From: Ancistrus triradiatus
Taxonomy: Eukaryota > Chordata > Actinopteri > Siluriformes > Loricariidae
Length of the DNA stretch: 64,000 nucleotides
Direction: 5' to 3'
Assembly (NCBI GenBank): GCA_025084515.1
Contig: JAJAGP010000099.1
Span: 372,001-436,000, forward strand
Below the pieces are notes generated by a model, which was not told the DNA's origin, ran no database searches, and saw nothing but the letters and a program-made list of their open reading frames with translations. Position numbers and translations under genes: made by a program. Numbering within the stretch: position 1 is the stretch's first letter; every line of letters starts with the position of its first letter. This document shows, one piece after another, positions 1-10,789 of the stretch.

Positions 1-485
1 TCGGAGAAACTCTTAGCACTAAGAATCTTTATGAATATGGCCCCTGTTTTTTATACAGCTGCTGGTGTACAAGTTTATTTAAACATGGTGGTTGAGCTCA
101 ACACAGTTGCTTGCTTCTAGATTAATCACTATAAAGTTGCATCACTAAGTCTGGACCAATCACGTACTCTTACATGGACCGATCGCCGTATACTTGTGTC
201 ACTCGGGGATCTTATGAGCTGAGAAAAGACCCTATCTTGGATTAGGGGCTAAAAAGACTCTATACGTGGAGTTCTAATAACTACAACCGTCCCCAGTTGC
301 AGCGGTGCAAATACATGACAAAGGGGGCACAGTTCTAAGAAATATAAAAAAGTTCCTCTGGTGCAAAAGCACCCGTTATAGTCTTTAGTTGACCACACCA
401 AAAACACAAAAACATTTTCAGTCATGAGAAACCATTCTGGACTAGACTTGCCTAAAGAAAAAAGAAAAATAAATAGATAGCACTT
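1..485. other. Intron sequence, nothing recognised
   Basis: AT-rich intronic DNA upstream of the first visible exon. I looked for the Ig4 exon (it should end in one base of a Tyr codon before a GT donor) and did not find it. No repeat family shared with the rest of the window was recognised. Confidence 0.5.
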
Positions 486-815
486 CATTCATTCACTTTC
501 TTATCTGCATGATCCTCAACAGGGTCCCGGTGCATAACCGGCAGCACAGGGCACAAAACAGGAACAACCCTAGCCAGGGCGGCAATCCATTGTAGGCCAT
601 ATACACTAACACACTCATACACACACCAGGGGCACTTTAGAGACACCATTTAACCTAACACACTTCTTTGAACTGTGGAAGGAAACCGGAGTACCCGGAG
701 TAAACCTACTTAGACACGGGGAGGACATGCAGACTCCACAGAGAAAGGACTGTAAGAAATGAACCCAGGATCTCCTTGCTGTGAGGCGACAGTGCTTCCC
801 ACCAAGCCACCGACT
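486..815 (-). repeat. tRNA-derived SINE-like repeat, reverse orientation
   Basis: Read on the - strand it has a cctcacagcaaggag, gggttc and tgtggagt core and a ggtactccggtttcctcc segment. The same module recurs at 832, 2455, 16494, 23399, 41375, 58755 and 61205. The far end carries the attcattcat tail and a cctagccagggcggcaatccattg module. It forms an inverted pair with the next entry. Confidence 0.6.
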
Positions 816-831
816 AATGCACTTGTTTCAA

Positions 832-1078
832 TGGGCGAGTAGCACTGCTGCCTCACAGCAAGGAGGTCCTGGGTTCAGTCCCAGGGTGCTGCTGGGTCCT
901 TTCTGTGTGGAGTACGTGGGTTTACTCCAGGTACTCCGGTTTCCTCCTACAGTCCAAAGACAGGCGTGTTAGGTTAATTGATTACGCTAAAGTGGCATTG
1001 ACTTGAGAGTGTGTATATATATGACTGGTATTGGTGTAACCTTGTGTGTGATGGTGATGTCAAATAAAACAACCAAAC
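832..1078 (+). repeat. tRNA-derived SINE-like repeat, forward orientation
   Basis: Forward copy of the same family: a box-like ctgcctcacagcaagg, cctgggttcagtccc, the ctttctgtgtggagt stretch, the tttcctcctacagtcc stretch, then a variable tail with tgtgtgtgat and an A-rich end. It faces the copy at 486-815 across a spacer of about 16 bp. Confidence 0.65.
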
Positions 1079-1603
1079 AAACTTTTTTTTTCTGCACATT
1101 CACATATTTGAAAGGTTGATAGTTAAGGTTCGCATCTACTACTAAGTACTGTACTACTTTTCAAGCCACTACAGAAATGTAGCAATAGTTTCTGAGCCAC
1201 ATAGCTTTAAAGCAGCGTCTTAATTCAAAATGCATTGACATAGGCGTGCTGCCAGAGCTATAGGAAAGCTGTAGATTGGGCCGGTTGTCCTCATATTCAA
1301 TCTGCAAGCTATTCTTGTTAGCACAGATTATTCGCTTTGATCCGGCGCCTGTATACCCAGCTGCAGGCTCCCTCCCAGATGCAGTTTTCACTTACCATGT
1401 GTCTGTACACAGACCTGCACATCTGTGACTGTCACAGAGCCTGGTCTGTTTTTCTGTCCCCATGGTTCTAGGCATGCCAGTGAGCTGTTAGCTTATATAT
1501 CAAATTAATGCTCGTTCAGCTGATCCCGGGTCTGTTTCTCGCACTCGTCTAGCGCCGGGCTGGCTTTTGTGCCGCAACTAGGGATTCGTTTTCTATTTGA
1601 CAG
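1079..1603. other. Intron between the SINE-like pair and the Ig5 exon, nothing recognised
   Basis: Unique-looking intron. It ends in a normal polypyrimidine tract and the ttgacag acceptor of the exon at 1604. No second exon was found here. Confidence 0.5.
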
Positions 1604-1791
1604 ATGCACCCAAGATCCAGACCAATCACACCATCTTTTTCTCGTGGGAGGGGAACCCGGTGAACATCAGCTGTGAGGTCATGTCCAACCCCGTGGCCAC
1701 AATGCTGTGGAGACGAGACAAGCTGACCATTCCAGCCGAAGGCACGGCCAACATGCGGGTACACAGCGCCCCCGGCAGGTCTCTTCTGGAG
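1604..1791 (+). CDS. ncam2: ncam2 exon: Ig domain 5, first half
   Basis: This 188-bp internal exon starts in phase 1 (its first two bases, AT, complete a Tyr codon begun upstream, giving YAPK) and ends in phase 0 after CTG GAG. It follows a ttgacag acceptor and is followed by a gtacaa donor. It encodes the first part of the fifth Ig domain, with the SWEGNP strand, the first disulfide cysteine in NISCEV, the core tryptophan in LWRRDKL, and sequons NHT and NIS. The two-exon Ig architecture (phase 1 in, phase 0 middle, phase 1 out) is the classic NCAM pattern. The next exon is only 157 bp away. Translating past the donor gives a stop after 21 further residues, so the splice is required. Ortholog assignment is firm; NCAM1 is much less similar here. 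Confidence 0.95.
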
Positions 1792-1948
1792 GTACAATTA
1801 CACAAACATGCCCTGTTTTCCTTGAATTTTCTTTCATTCATATTTCCGAGGTAAATCCATTCCTTATTTGTTTAGCTGTCATCCTTTGAAGTCAAAGCAC
1901 ATGCCTCTGATAAGTTGATAAGACATCATTTTTGTTATATTTGTCCAG

Positions 1949-2045
1949 GTCATTCCCATGTCGGACCGGGATTTTGGTCGATACAACTGCACAGCTAGGA
2001 ACAACATTGGTATGCGTTTCCAGGAGTTCATCTTGGCTCAGGCAG
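1949..2045 (+). CDS. ncam2: ncam2 exon: Ig domain 5, second half
   Basis: This 97-bp exon has a tttgtccag acceptor and a gtgcgt donor, starts in phase 0 and ends in phase 1 (final G). It encodes 32 residues beginning VIPMSDRDFGRYNC. The DFGRYNC motif is the D-x-G-x-Y-x-C signature of the Ig F strand, with the second disulfide cysteine, and NCT is a sequon. FQEFILAQA leads into the first FN3 domain. With the exon ending at 1791 it completes one Ig domain. The split codon G|AT gives Asp with the next exon nearly 6 kb downstream. Confidence 0.95.
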
Positions 2046-2454
2046 GTGCGTGCTCCACTTATCTGCACCTGTGCTTCTGGAGTGGCATGTGTCAATCTAT
2101 GCTTAATCACAGAACCATTCATGAGAGCACTCGGCTTCCATAGGTGGGTTAAGGAAACGCATAAATACAGTCGAGTGGCATTGTATGAGAATAATGCCAG
2201 TAATGCCATTTGCAAAATGAGAACACTTTCTTAGCCGAGGTAGAAAAGCCTATATTGAAAATTTAGCATGGTAATTATTTCCAGCTTTTTGCATATTAAT
2301 GAGAAACATCATTATTAATCAAAACGCTGTCACCACAGGCTACTAATTACCAAACTAGTTCACGACTTTATCGTATAGCAGGTGTGGTACACGTCTCATT
2401 TTCCATTTCTGCAGCTAAGCACCAGTATTCATTCTTAGATATAATGTCAATTTT

Positions 2455-2980
2455 GTTCATTCATGAATTAATTTTCATACCCGCTCAATCCAGTTCGGTC
2501 AATCCATTGCAGGACACATGCGCTCACACACACACACACACACACATGCACACGTTTGTCTCACTATCCTTGTGAGGACTTTCCACTGACATAATAAGCA
2601 CTGTAGCTAATTAATGTTACACCTAATCCTAACCTTAACCTCAATTAACTTACAGCAAATCTTTTGGCTCTTTTAGTTTTTCAAATAAAAGTTGTTATTT
2701 TTTAAAAGAGCAATTAGCGAACAGGCAAATTAGTCCTCGTGTCAAAATTGCCAGGTTTTCCTATCATCGTGGGCACATTTCGTCTTCACAAATATAGGAA
2801 GACAAGGCGCACACACACACAGACACTTTGGTGGGACCAGATGGTTCTACCAAGTCTTTGGACAGTGGGAGGAAATCATAGTATTTGGAGGAAACCCACC
2901 CAGACATAGGGAGAACATACAAACTCAGGGATTTCAGGAACTGTGATGTGACAGCAGTAACCACTGCACCATCATATCAG
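2455..2980 (-). repeat. Degenerate SINE-like repeat carrying a CA microsatellite
   Basis: A decayed reverse copy of the family at 486-815: the attcattcatgaatta tail, the ccgctcaatccagttcggtcaatccattg stretch, and further on ggacagtgggaggaaatc and ggaaacccacccagac. A pure (CA)11 lies at 2525-2546. An A/T-rich unrelated segment is in its middle. Confidence 0.5.
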
Positions 2981-3118
2981 TATAAGCTCCCTGTATGTCA
3001 CCTTCTTACCCTGGACAGGATCATGGGGGAGGATCAGGGGTCTAACCTGCAGTCCATTGTAGGTCTCCGTAAACATGCCACTAGACTATTACGTTGCTGG
3101 GAATCGATCATAATATAC

Positions 3119-3580
3119 AATACTGTGCAAAAGTCTTAGGCCACCATTAGATTAGATATACCACTGGTTTATCACTGGTATAAGGGCAATACATTTTTCT
3201 CAGTGTCTTCATTAGAAGACCAACAGTATTAAAGAAAATTAAAGAAAGACAGTATTAAAGAAATGAAAATGGAAAAAACAGCTTCTATAGGCTATAGTGG
3301 TAAGTATTTTGTGAGTTATCTTGGAGCTTCATTGGGATGCCAAGTTGACCCATCTACAGTCTGCAGAAGTTTGAAAAGGAATGGTCTTTTTGTAAGGGAA
3401 GCAGCCAAGAAACCACTTTTTCAGAATATGCTAAAGCTCACAAAGACCGGAATGAAGATCAGTGGAAAAGAGCATTATGGAGTGGCGGATCCAAATTGTT
3501 ACAATATGCTATATATGGTCATTATGCCATTGCTAAAATCCACAAATCTAATGGTCCTAAGACTTTTGCCCATTACTGTA
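3119..3580 (+). mobile_element. Internally deleted Tc1/mariner-like element (family 'aagtcttaggcc')
   Basis: Terminal inverted repeats are visible: tactgtgcaaaagtcttagg at the left and cctaagacttttgcccat at the right. The inside keeps a decayed transposase: codons for AKAHKDRNEDQWKRALW-like sequence at about 3430-3480, the approach to the first catalytic Asp. It is far too short (about 460 bp) to be autonomous. Sister copies are at 7441, 20797, 25833 and 59220. Confidence 0.75.
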
Positions 3581-3589
3581 TTTCCTTAA

Positions 3590-4760
3590 AAATATTTCTG
3601 TGTTAATTAAGCAAAGTTATATTTGCGTGAGCACAAACCTGTCACTTATTAAATGCACTGAATTGAATTGCATTGAACGAACTAGTCACTGTGATTGGAC
3701 TACATTTACCCACTTATTACACAAAAATAATATACACAAAGAATACTGAGTATACATACACACAAGCACATGCACACGCAGTAAGCCAGTGGGCACTGTG
3801 AGTGTTTTCCCTGCCCTCAGCCTCTCCCTGGTCATCCACACAAACAAACAGCTTATATTAACAATATTTTATAATACTTCCTAGTCCTCCGCACTACCCC
3901 CCTCCCTTTCCTCCACGCCTCTCTCGGCCAACTCACTAAATCACAAACACACACACACTCTCTCTCCAATCCCTCGCTTTCCCTAACGCCCAGTTAATTT
4001 TTCTCTCCTCCGACTCTCTCACTTATAATCTCTTTCACCATCATTTGTACCCGTTTCTCTCCCTCCAGTTGATAGAGGTGGGTGTTTGTAATTCAGCTCA
4101 TGGCATGTCCTCTTTCTCTGCTGGGAAAATGAAGGGAGATCCTGAAGGAGATTGTGAGAGGCCAACTGATACCCCGAATAAAACCGCTTTTACTTGCTTT
4201 GTGTGAGACACGTTTAATATGACTGTGACTAAAAGCACGTCACACTTACCATAGAAAACTGTGAAGAGTTTGTGGTTTTTGTAAGGTTTTTTTTTAGTTA
4301 AACAACCTGACAGTGACAGTGTAGTTCGAACTCATCTACACAATCTACCAAGGGTTTGGTAATGGCCTGTATTTCATTGAAAGGCACACAATTTTATTTT
4401 GTTTCCCGTGCCCCAAAATAAACCTCATAGATGTACAAGATATGCCAGTGCCCTCTGTAAGCCTTCCTAGTCATCCAACCATAATCAAAGTGAGCTATCC
4501 TGGATGGAATCATCTGAGAGTCACATAGTCCTACAGACCTCTGACTGAATTTTGCAAAAGGTACAGCAGGGCATCTCTGAGGAACGCCTGAGAAAGTGTC
4601 ATATTTGCATGATGTGACTGTCATTGATGTATTTGATGGAAGATTATATACTAGGGAAGTTTTTTAATCATAATTCCATTAGTGTCTGAGTTTATCTGAT
4701 CACAGGTAGACTGGGCAAGGGTGTAGGTTTGGATTCATCACTGGCAAAGATGGATAGGTG
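3590..4760. other. Intron, nothing recognised
   Basis: Unique-looking sequence, pyrimidine-rich at 3880-4070. No exon with ncam2 similarity and no repeat shared with other parts of the window. Confidence 0.4.
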
Positions 4761-4769
4761 GATGGATGA

Positions 4770-4990
4770 TGTTACATAATATGTCATATATGTAAGTAAT
4801 ATATGTAAGTCTGTAGCTAACAACAGAAACTAAGTAAATATTAATAGATAAATACAATATTGAATACAATAATGTACAAATATGCATATCAGGATCATTT
4901 AGTCCTCGTACTCAGAGCCACTTGGCGGTACGTCATCCTCAGCCAACCGGAGGAGGGAGGGAACAACTGCCCTCTGGTGTGGCCTGGGCA
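4770..4990 (+). repeat. 3' module of dispersed repeat R1
   Basis: AT-rich lead-in followed by tatgcatatcaggatcattt, an 'agtcctcgt...cca' core, a gcggtacgtcatcctcagcc stretch and a gaggaggg end. The same order is seen at 33215-33330 and 54830-54960, where it follows R1's 5' module (tttatttctatagcg, caaagcagctttacaa, cagtggcaaggaaaaactcc). Confidence 0.5.
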
Positions 4991-5268
4991 TGGTGGGGCT
5001 GGGAGTGAGCCAGTTTCACTGTAGTGTTTGATGGATTTGGTCACTGCAATTCTTGAGGTTTTCAAAACTTTTGCTATTTTCCTATATTATTGGCCATCAT
5101 TTCTTAAAATAAATAAGAAATGACATTTCTCTTTGCTTAGTTCAGCTTTTTGCCATATTATTTATTACTAAAACAAAAAATGGAGTGCTTCCAAATAGGT
5201 CACTGTACCTTGCCAAAGCATAAAGGATAATATTAAATTTCAAGTTAGGAAAGAAATTCTGAGGATTA

Positions 5269-5845
5269 CCGTATTTTTCGGACCATAAAGCGCATCGGAT
5301 TATAAGACACAATATCAATGATCGGCTGCTAATGGATCTATTTTCATACATAAAGCGCACCGGGTTATAAGACGCATGAAATGAAACAAAACTCTTAAGT
5401 TCCGTCGGAAGCTCAGTTTGGTCTTTACCTGGCGCAGGGCGTCTTCTTGCTTCCTCCACTTCCGTACCATTGATTCGTTAATGTTGAATTCTCTCGCAGC
5501 TGCTCTATGTCCATGTTGTACTGCGTGACTGATAGCGTTGTGTTTGAAATCCGCTTCGAAAATAAATGAATGAATGAATGCACGTACCCTAATGCTGAAG
5601 CACATACCGTATTACTCCTCTATGCTGCGCACTACGGTGGCCGTAATCTTCGTAACCTACCAAGGCCGTGCTAAAACATTTTGACAGATTTATGAGCGCC
5701 GTGTACCATCTACAATCGGTTCTAGATCAGAAGGCTCAACCAGAATTAATTCATACATTAGGCGCACCGCATTTAAAGGCGCACTGTCGATTTTTGAGAA
5801 AGTTAAGGATTTTAAGTGCGCCATATGGTCCGAAAAAAATACGGG
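5269..5845 (-). mobile_element. Non-autonomous pogo-like element with a residual DNA-binding domain
   Basis: The ends are inverted repeats: ccgtatttttcggaccataa at the left and ggtccgaaaaaaatacggg at the right, flanked by TA on both sides (5267-5268 and 5846-5847). Inside, the - strand encodes HAVQHGHRAAAREFNINES and MVRKWRKQEDALRQVKTKLS, a helix-turn-helix of the type found in pogo/CENPB-related transposases and POGK. The rest of the transposase is missing, so the element is a short derivative. Inner arms repeat the 'aaagcgca...ttataagacgca' motif at both ends. Confidence 0.7.
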
Positions 5846-6135
5846 TACGGTATATATAGTACTTCTGTCACCTGCAGTCACTGTGCCGTCATTCTTGCAC
5901 GAGACAACTATATTGACTTTGCAATTATTGTTTGTTACCACAAAGGTGGGAAGTTGACTTAATAAACCCATTTTTTTCAATAGAATAACATTCATTTTGG
6001 TTAAACATTTTACATGGACAAATTTGACAGCTTAAATTTATGTAAGAAACAAACCTTTTATTTAATCAGTAGTCTTTAGGTTTAAATAGCTATCCAAAAG
6101 AGAAACATGTGTCTGTGATATCTATGAAAATATGA

Positions 6136-6330
6136 CTGTGGGGGTTTAGGGTTTAAGATACTGGACTATGGATCAGAAGGTCCAGGGTTCAAATCCCACC
6201 TCTCTTAAGCTTCTGCTGTTGGGTCTGTAAGCAAGTCCCTTAACCCACAGTTGCTTGGATTGTAAGACTGTATCAATTGTAAGTCGTTCTGGATAAGGGT
6301 GTCTGCTAAATGACATAAATATAAATATAT
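6136..6330 (+). repeat. tRNA-derived SINE (family S1)
   Basis: It has a box A-like lead, 'tactggactatggatcagaagg', a B box (gggttcaaatccc), a tRNA-unrelated body with ttgcttggattgtaagactg and gtcgttctggataagggtg, and a decayed tail. Pol III internal promoter elements define the family. Other copies: 13491, 16294(-), 16757, 19473(-), 40548(-), and more diverged ones at 60757 and 61427. Confidence 0.75.
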
Positions 6331-6837
6331 GAATTTCAGAGTAGTCCAAACTTTTGACTGATACTGTATGTCAGTTAATTGTTTCACTAGAAGGAAATGT
6401 CAACTCCAACCAATATATCTTCAGCAAATTAATACTGATATCAGAGTGGACTGTACTTACCATCAAATAAATTATGACACACTAAAAGCATATAATTATG
6501 CTACATATTTCCCCTGATGTTTCAATGAACTAGCAGGTGGCTCATCTTATCTTTGATTGTCCTTTCTCACAATCAGTACTCTCATGAGGTCAGGACATCC
6601 ATACCTTTATTAATGCCAGATGATAACACAAAGCATCCATAATCAAATTCAGATCATAATTAATGCAGAACAGGTGTGACACAAAGACACAGGACTAGAT
6701 ATAATACAACAGGGAAATAAGCTTGAATTTGGTGATGATATTGCATAAGATTTAGGTAAATACATGATGAGTCAAAGCAGCATGACCACTCATGTTGAGT
6801 ATTTTGGTACATCAGCACATGTCAAGGTCTGAAATAT

Positions 6838-7215
6838 ATTAGACAGTGAGTGCACAGTTGGTTTTCACAGTCAACATGTTGCGTGTGGGAGAATTGAGGC
6901 GGAAAGATCTGAGCTACTTTGACAAGGGACAAATTTTATAGCTAGACCACTGTCCAAAGAGGGACCAGCCAAGAAGCAACAGTGTTGGGTGCCTAGGGCA
7001 AATCGATGCATGAGGGCAACAAAGTCAGTCCTATCTTGTCCAAACTGTGGACTATTGTGGGCTATTCTGGCCCAAAGCACATCTACTTTTAAATGGGTAA
7101 GTGGGGTTAATGTGCCACAACACACACTGTATCACGCCCTGCTGTGTGGCCAGATACATGTGTGCTGTTTACTTGGGGAAGTGATGGCACCAGGATGCAC
7201 TGCAGGAAGAAGCAT
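6838..7215 (+). mobile_element. Tc1-like transposon remnant (DFDKGQI family), internally deleted
   Basis: Codons at about 6893-6950 read ELRRKDLSYFDKGQIL followed by a stop, matching the N-terminal helix-turn-helix region of a widespread fish Tc1-like transposase. At about 7168-7215 the 'acttggggaagtgatggcaccaggatgc' stretch corresponds to the later WxPGEHMAPGCT-type region of the same gene. The part between is lost or scrambled. Not functional. Confidence 0.6.
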
Positions 7216-7440
7216 GTATATTTTGTATGTATACATCTCTAAGTACTAAGTACTTACCCATATATGTACCTAGCCTCTTTTGGTGCACAAGAACCCCTAA
7301 AATAAAGGGGTAAAATGTAAGGTAAAAAGAAAACAATGTCTCTGATATGCTGAAAAAAATGTAACACCATAGAAAGGATATGCTTTAGACATAAAACTTT
7401 AAGAACGAAAGTACAGCAGTCTCACAAATGGTATAATCCA

Positions 7441-7941
7441 CTTTGGTCTTAGGCCACCATTACATTAGATATACCATTATTTTAGCAATGGTATAATGAC
7501 AATATATAATTATTTCTCTGCCTCTTAATTAGATTCTAAGTAGAAAATCAGGAAATTTGTATGCAGTATTAGAAAAACTGGAAAGAAGATAGAAGATGTG
7601 CTACTGTGGCCAGCATTTAGTGTGACCTCCCTTGTAGCAATAGCAGGATCTGGCAGCTTCATCGAGGCAAGTTGACCCTTCTAAAGTCCGAAGATGCTTG
7701 ATTAGGAACATTCTTATTGGAAGGGAAGCCACCAAGCAACCACTTTTTTTGGAAGAGGAACAGGGGTGAAAAGGCTAAGATTTGCTAAAGCTCACAAAAA
7801 CTGGAATGAAGATCAGTGGAAAAGCGTATTATGGAATGATGAATCCATATTTGAAATTTTTGGGTCTCATGGCCCAATGTTTTATGTGTCATATATGGTC
7901 ATTATACCACTGCTAAAACTACAAATCTAAATGGTGGCCTT
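7441..7941 (+). mobile_element. Tc1/mariner-like remnant (family 'aagtcttaggcc') beside an ncam2 exon
   Basis: The left end has gtcttaggccaccattac and the right end atatatggtcattataccac and aaatctaaatggtggcct. The middle still reads RFAKAHKNWNEDQWKSVLWN then DESIFEIFGS, which contains the first catalytic Asp of the DD34E triad. The outermost TIR bases are lost at both ends. It ends about 90 bp before the FN3 exon at 8031. Confidence 0.75.
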
Positions 7942-8030
7942 GCTGTGTAGTCCATTAAATACAGCAACCCAATGCAGATATTGAGACAATGTAAACCTCT
8001 GCGAGTTAAACTGGTTTCTGTCTGTTTCAG

Positions 8031-8204
8031 ATGTTCCCTCAAACCCATACTCGGTGCACCTCAGCTCGGTGGCCCAGCGCACAGCCACCGTAACATTCAT
8101 GAAGCCAGACTCTCATGGTGGCGTTCCTATTGGTCATTACCTGGTCAGGTACAAAGACATCAGCTCAAGTGAGTGGAGAGATGTCAAGTCACATGGAACA
8201 CAAA
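8031..8204 (+). CDS. ncam2: ncam2 exon: FN3 domain 1, first half
   Basis: This 174-bp exon is phase 1 in and phase 1 out, after a ctgtttcag acceptor and before a gtgagt donor. The joined Asp codon opens DVPSNPY, the usual start of the first fibronectin type III repeat in NCAMs. KPDSHGGVPIGHYLVRYKD is the conserved B-C strand region and nearly matches the mammalian NCAM2 wording. It ends in SHGTQ plus one base, continuing into the exon at 10670. A Tc1 remnant ends only about 90 bp upstream, so the branch point region lies just beside a transposon fossil. Reading straight through the donor stays open to 8287 by chance; the GTGAGT and the phase rule that out. Confidence 0.95.
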
Positions 8205-8394
8205 GTGAGTACCACATTCACCCTCATCACTGGCTAACAGATATACAATATACAATGCAGCATTTGAAAAATGTCATCATGAACTGACCTCCTCAAAGGT
8301 CCTGTGCATGGTTTAACAAAGTATGGGTGCTTTTTGCATTAACTGACCAAAATAATTACCAAGAAGGAGTTGTTGGACTCAAACAAAAACTTTA

Positions 8395-9690
8395 TATCTG
8401 TGAATGTAATGTAACTGATTACAATATTTGCAAAAGAATACGTTCACTGGGGAAAGGAGGCTCTAGTACCCTGTTAGGCCACCTCTAGCCTGGATAGAAG
8501 ATGAGATACGGTTGGGCATAGAGGCATACAGGTTCTGTATGGTATCCTGCAGCACATTTCCCACAGATGTTGCTGCTGGGCCTGTAGATCCTGTAGATCC
8601 TGCACACTTGTAGGTTGAAGAATCTGGCGTCTCAGCTGGTCCCATAAATGCTTAATTGGCGATAAGTCCGGCAACTTTGCAGGCCAAGGAAGTGTTGCAG
8701 TCTGGCAGAAACATTCCTGGGAATCCTTTGCTGCGTGTGGGTGAGCATTATCCTTCTAAACATGCCAGTTGGAAGCCTACCAAGAGAGGCAACACATAGA
8801 TGCAGGATTTTCTGCACATATCTCTGAGTTGTTAGTGCCCCTCGTTTTACTACTTAGGGTGACCGACTGTCATATACAGTGGCTCCTCAATGAAGCTGTG
8901 TGTTTCTCCACAGCAAAGGTAGGATTGAACCAATCACCACGAGTCCTCCATACTCGAGCCCAACTGTCATCAGATCCCAAATAGAACCTGGATTCATCTA
9001 AATATGATATGGCTTCAGTCAATAGCAGTCCATGTTTCTCATGCATAACAGCACTGTTAACAAATGTGACGGTGGGTGGTTGACAGTGGCAGGACACGTA
9101 ATAGGTGGCTTGACAAATTTCCTTCTGCTAAGCACCAGCAAATGGTCCAGGCAGAGAGAGGGGTGTGTAGTGAAGGTGCCAACTGTGTCTGGATGGTGGA
9201 CAATAAAGCTCTGGGAGCTGCTTGTGCTTGTCATGAATCAAAAAAATCCTCTCTGCTGGTGGTCTGTCTGGGCCGTCCGGAGCCTGTTCACCATGTGTGC
9301 GTGGCCCAAAGAACCAATACTCCCAACACCTCCGAACAGCTAGGTCAGAAGGGCCTAGATGGCAGGCAGTTAGTTGACGACCATCCTGCTTCTCTCAGTC
9401 CAGTGACACGCCCCCTCTCAAAGTCTGTCCAGTGGGCAAAATGTCAAAATGTCCAAGAGGTACACTACCCAAAAGTAGCCTCCGAGAGCCTTTTTATAGG
9501 GCAGCAGGGGAAGCACTTTTATGCCCTCTTGTAGAAAGACCCAGTGTCTAATGAGATCACACCTGTAATCATTTACATATCTGACTGAGACATGACTGCA
9601 TGCCGAGCTTTGCAGAATTCCAACATTTCTATCTGTGTGCATTATTTGTTTTTGGTCGATGTATATACTTAATATTTGCAATAAATCTGC
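8395..9690 (-). pseudogene. Decayed Tc1-like element with transposase fragments
   Basis: On the - strand, fragments include DESRFYLGSDDSWARVWRTRGD (about 8935-9010, first catalytic Asp region) and PDLSPIKHLWDQLRR (about 8620-8672). The latter should read PIEHLW; here the catalytic Glu is Lys. Several frameshifts separate the pieces. The right end (9455-9640) has 'gaggtacactacccaaaagtagcc', which recurs at 63522 on the 3' side of a related + strand copy, so it is probably the long terminal repeat. The left terminus is not clear. Confidence 0.7.
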
Positions 9691-9699
9691 TCACACAAC

Positions 9700-10669
9700 A
9701 CAATTATATGTTTTTGGTCTTCATAAAATCAGTCAAATTTCAGCAGTGGCTTCTGTTTAACTTCAACTTCCTATGAGAAGAATTGTTTTAGATACAATAG
9801 ATTCAGTGATTGATATTATAGCAGTTAGGGTGAAGAAAACTTAACTATATGTACACAGTATGTACATACGGATGTGAGAGTATAGGATGGAACTTCAAAT
9901 ATTGCACTTGCTAAGTAATAGTTGCACTAGGGCTTGACAGTGAAATGAAATTGTGCCTTAGTCCAGTACGCTGTGGGGGTTTCTACTGTGGATGGGCAAT
10001 GGGAGCGCAGTGAGCTGGTGCTAAGAAAATCGACAGCTCTGGGGGGAAAAAAAGCTGCTCTTTAGTCTCTTTGTGTGGGTGTATAGGGTTCTGTGGTGTT
10101 CCTCAGAAGGGTAAAGTAGCTGTAAGACCGGGTGAGTCGAGACCTTAGCAATATTCGTGACTTTGTGGGTATAGTGGGTTGTATAGATTTCTTCGGAAGC
10201 TACGATCCGGCGATTCTTTGGGCTGTTTTGATGATGTGTTGGGCCAGGTTGGACACACGCTGCTACTGAAGTCCCTGACCTTAAGCTGGTGTTTAGGTGC
10301 AGTTGCCTGCAGGGTCTAAGAATGAAAGTCTTTCTTAATACTTGCCAAGATTACAACATTTCAAGATCACAAATTGATTTTCCTTCCACACACTCAGAGG
10401 GGCTTGGGAGAACTTAAAGGACAAATCAGACAGCCAGATAAGCAAGCTCAACTACTTGAAAGGCCCAGAGCTAATATCCATAATGCCAACAAGAGCTGGG
10501 GCTCACAGGCATGATTGACCAAAACAGTAATTGGAAATCTCGGTCATGATTGGGGCAAGCAACAGGATGTCGGTCCATACTGATTACAAGTGTGTTGCAC
10601 TCATTGCACTTGCTCTTTCTTCTCTCTGTGCTTTTCTCACTTACTACTGTGTTCTGTTCTCTTTTACAG
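9700..10669. other. Intron before the second FN3 exon, no confident feature
   Basis: At 9950-10290 there is a GT-rich degenerate stretch (ctcagaagggtaaagtagctgtaag and similar) that resembles decayed retroelement DNA, but I could not assign it. The last 40 bases are a strong polypyrimidine tract for the exon at 10670. Confidence 0.35.
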
Positions 10670-10789
10670 CCATAGTGTTGCTCACTAACCTTGAGCCCAA
10701 CACAACTTATGAGGTCCGAGTGGCAGCCGTGAATGGAAAAGGCCAAGGGGAATTCAGTCGCACAGAGAGCTTTCAGACGCTGCCTATTC
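10670..10789 (+). CDS. ncam2: ncam2 exon: FN3 domain 1, second half
   Basis: This 120-bp exon follows a pyrimidine-rich cttttacag acceptor; CC completes a Thr codon, and it ends with one base of an Arg codon before gtgagt. It encodes LTNLEPNTTYEVRVAAVNGKGQGEFSR and so on: the E-F-G strands of an FN3 fold, with the tyrosine corner (TTYEVRV) and a sequon NTT. TLPI-R is the short linker to the second FN3 domain. The near-identity of NLEPNTTYE and AAVNGKGQG to mammalian NCAM2 is among the strongest support for the paralogue call. Confidence 0.95.

Noticed and set aside
8031..8287. Extending the FN3 exon through the open frame to 8287
   Set aside because: A GTGAGT donor at 8205 in the right phase joins the exon at 10670 and restores the conserved NLEPNTTYE sequence.
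9076..9534. 152-codon open frame on the + strand
   Set aside because: It is antisense to the decayed Tc1-like transposase at 8395-9690.
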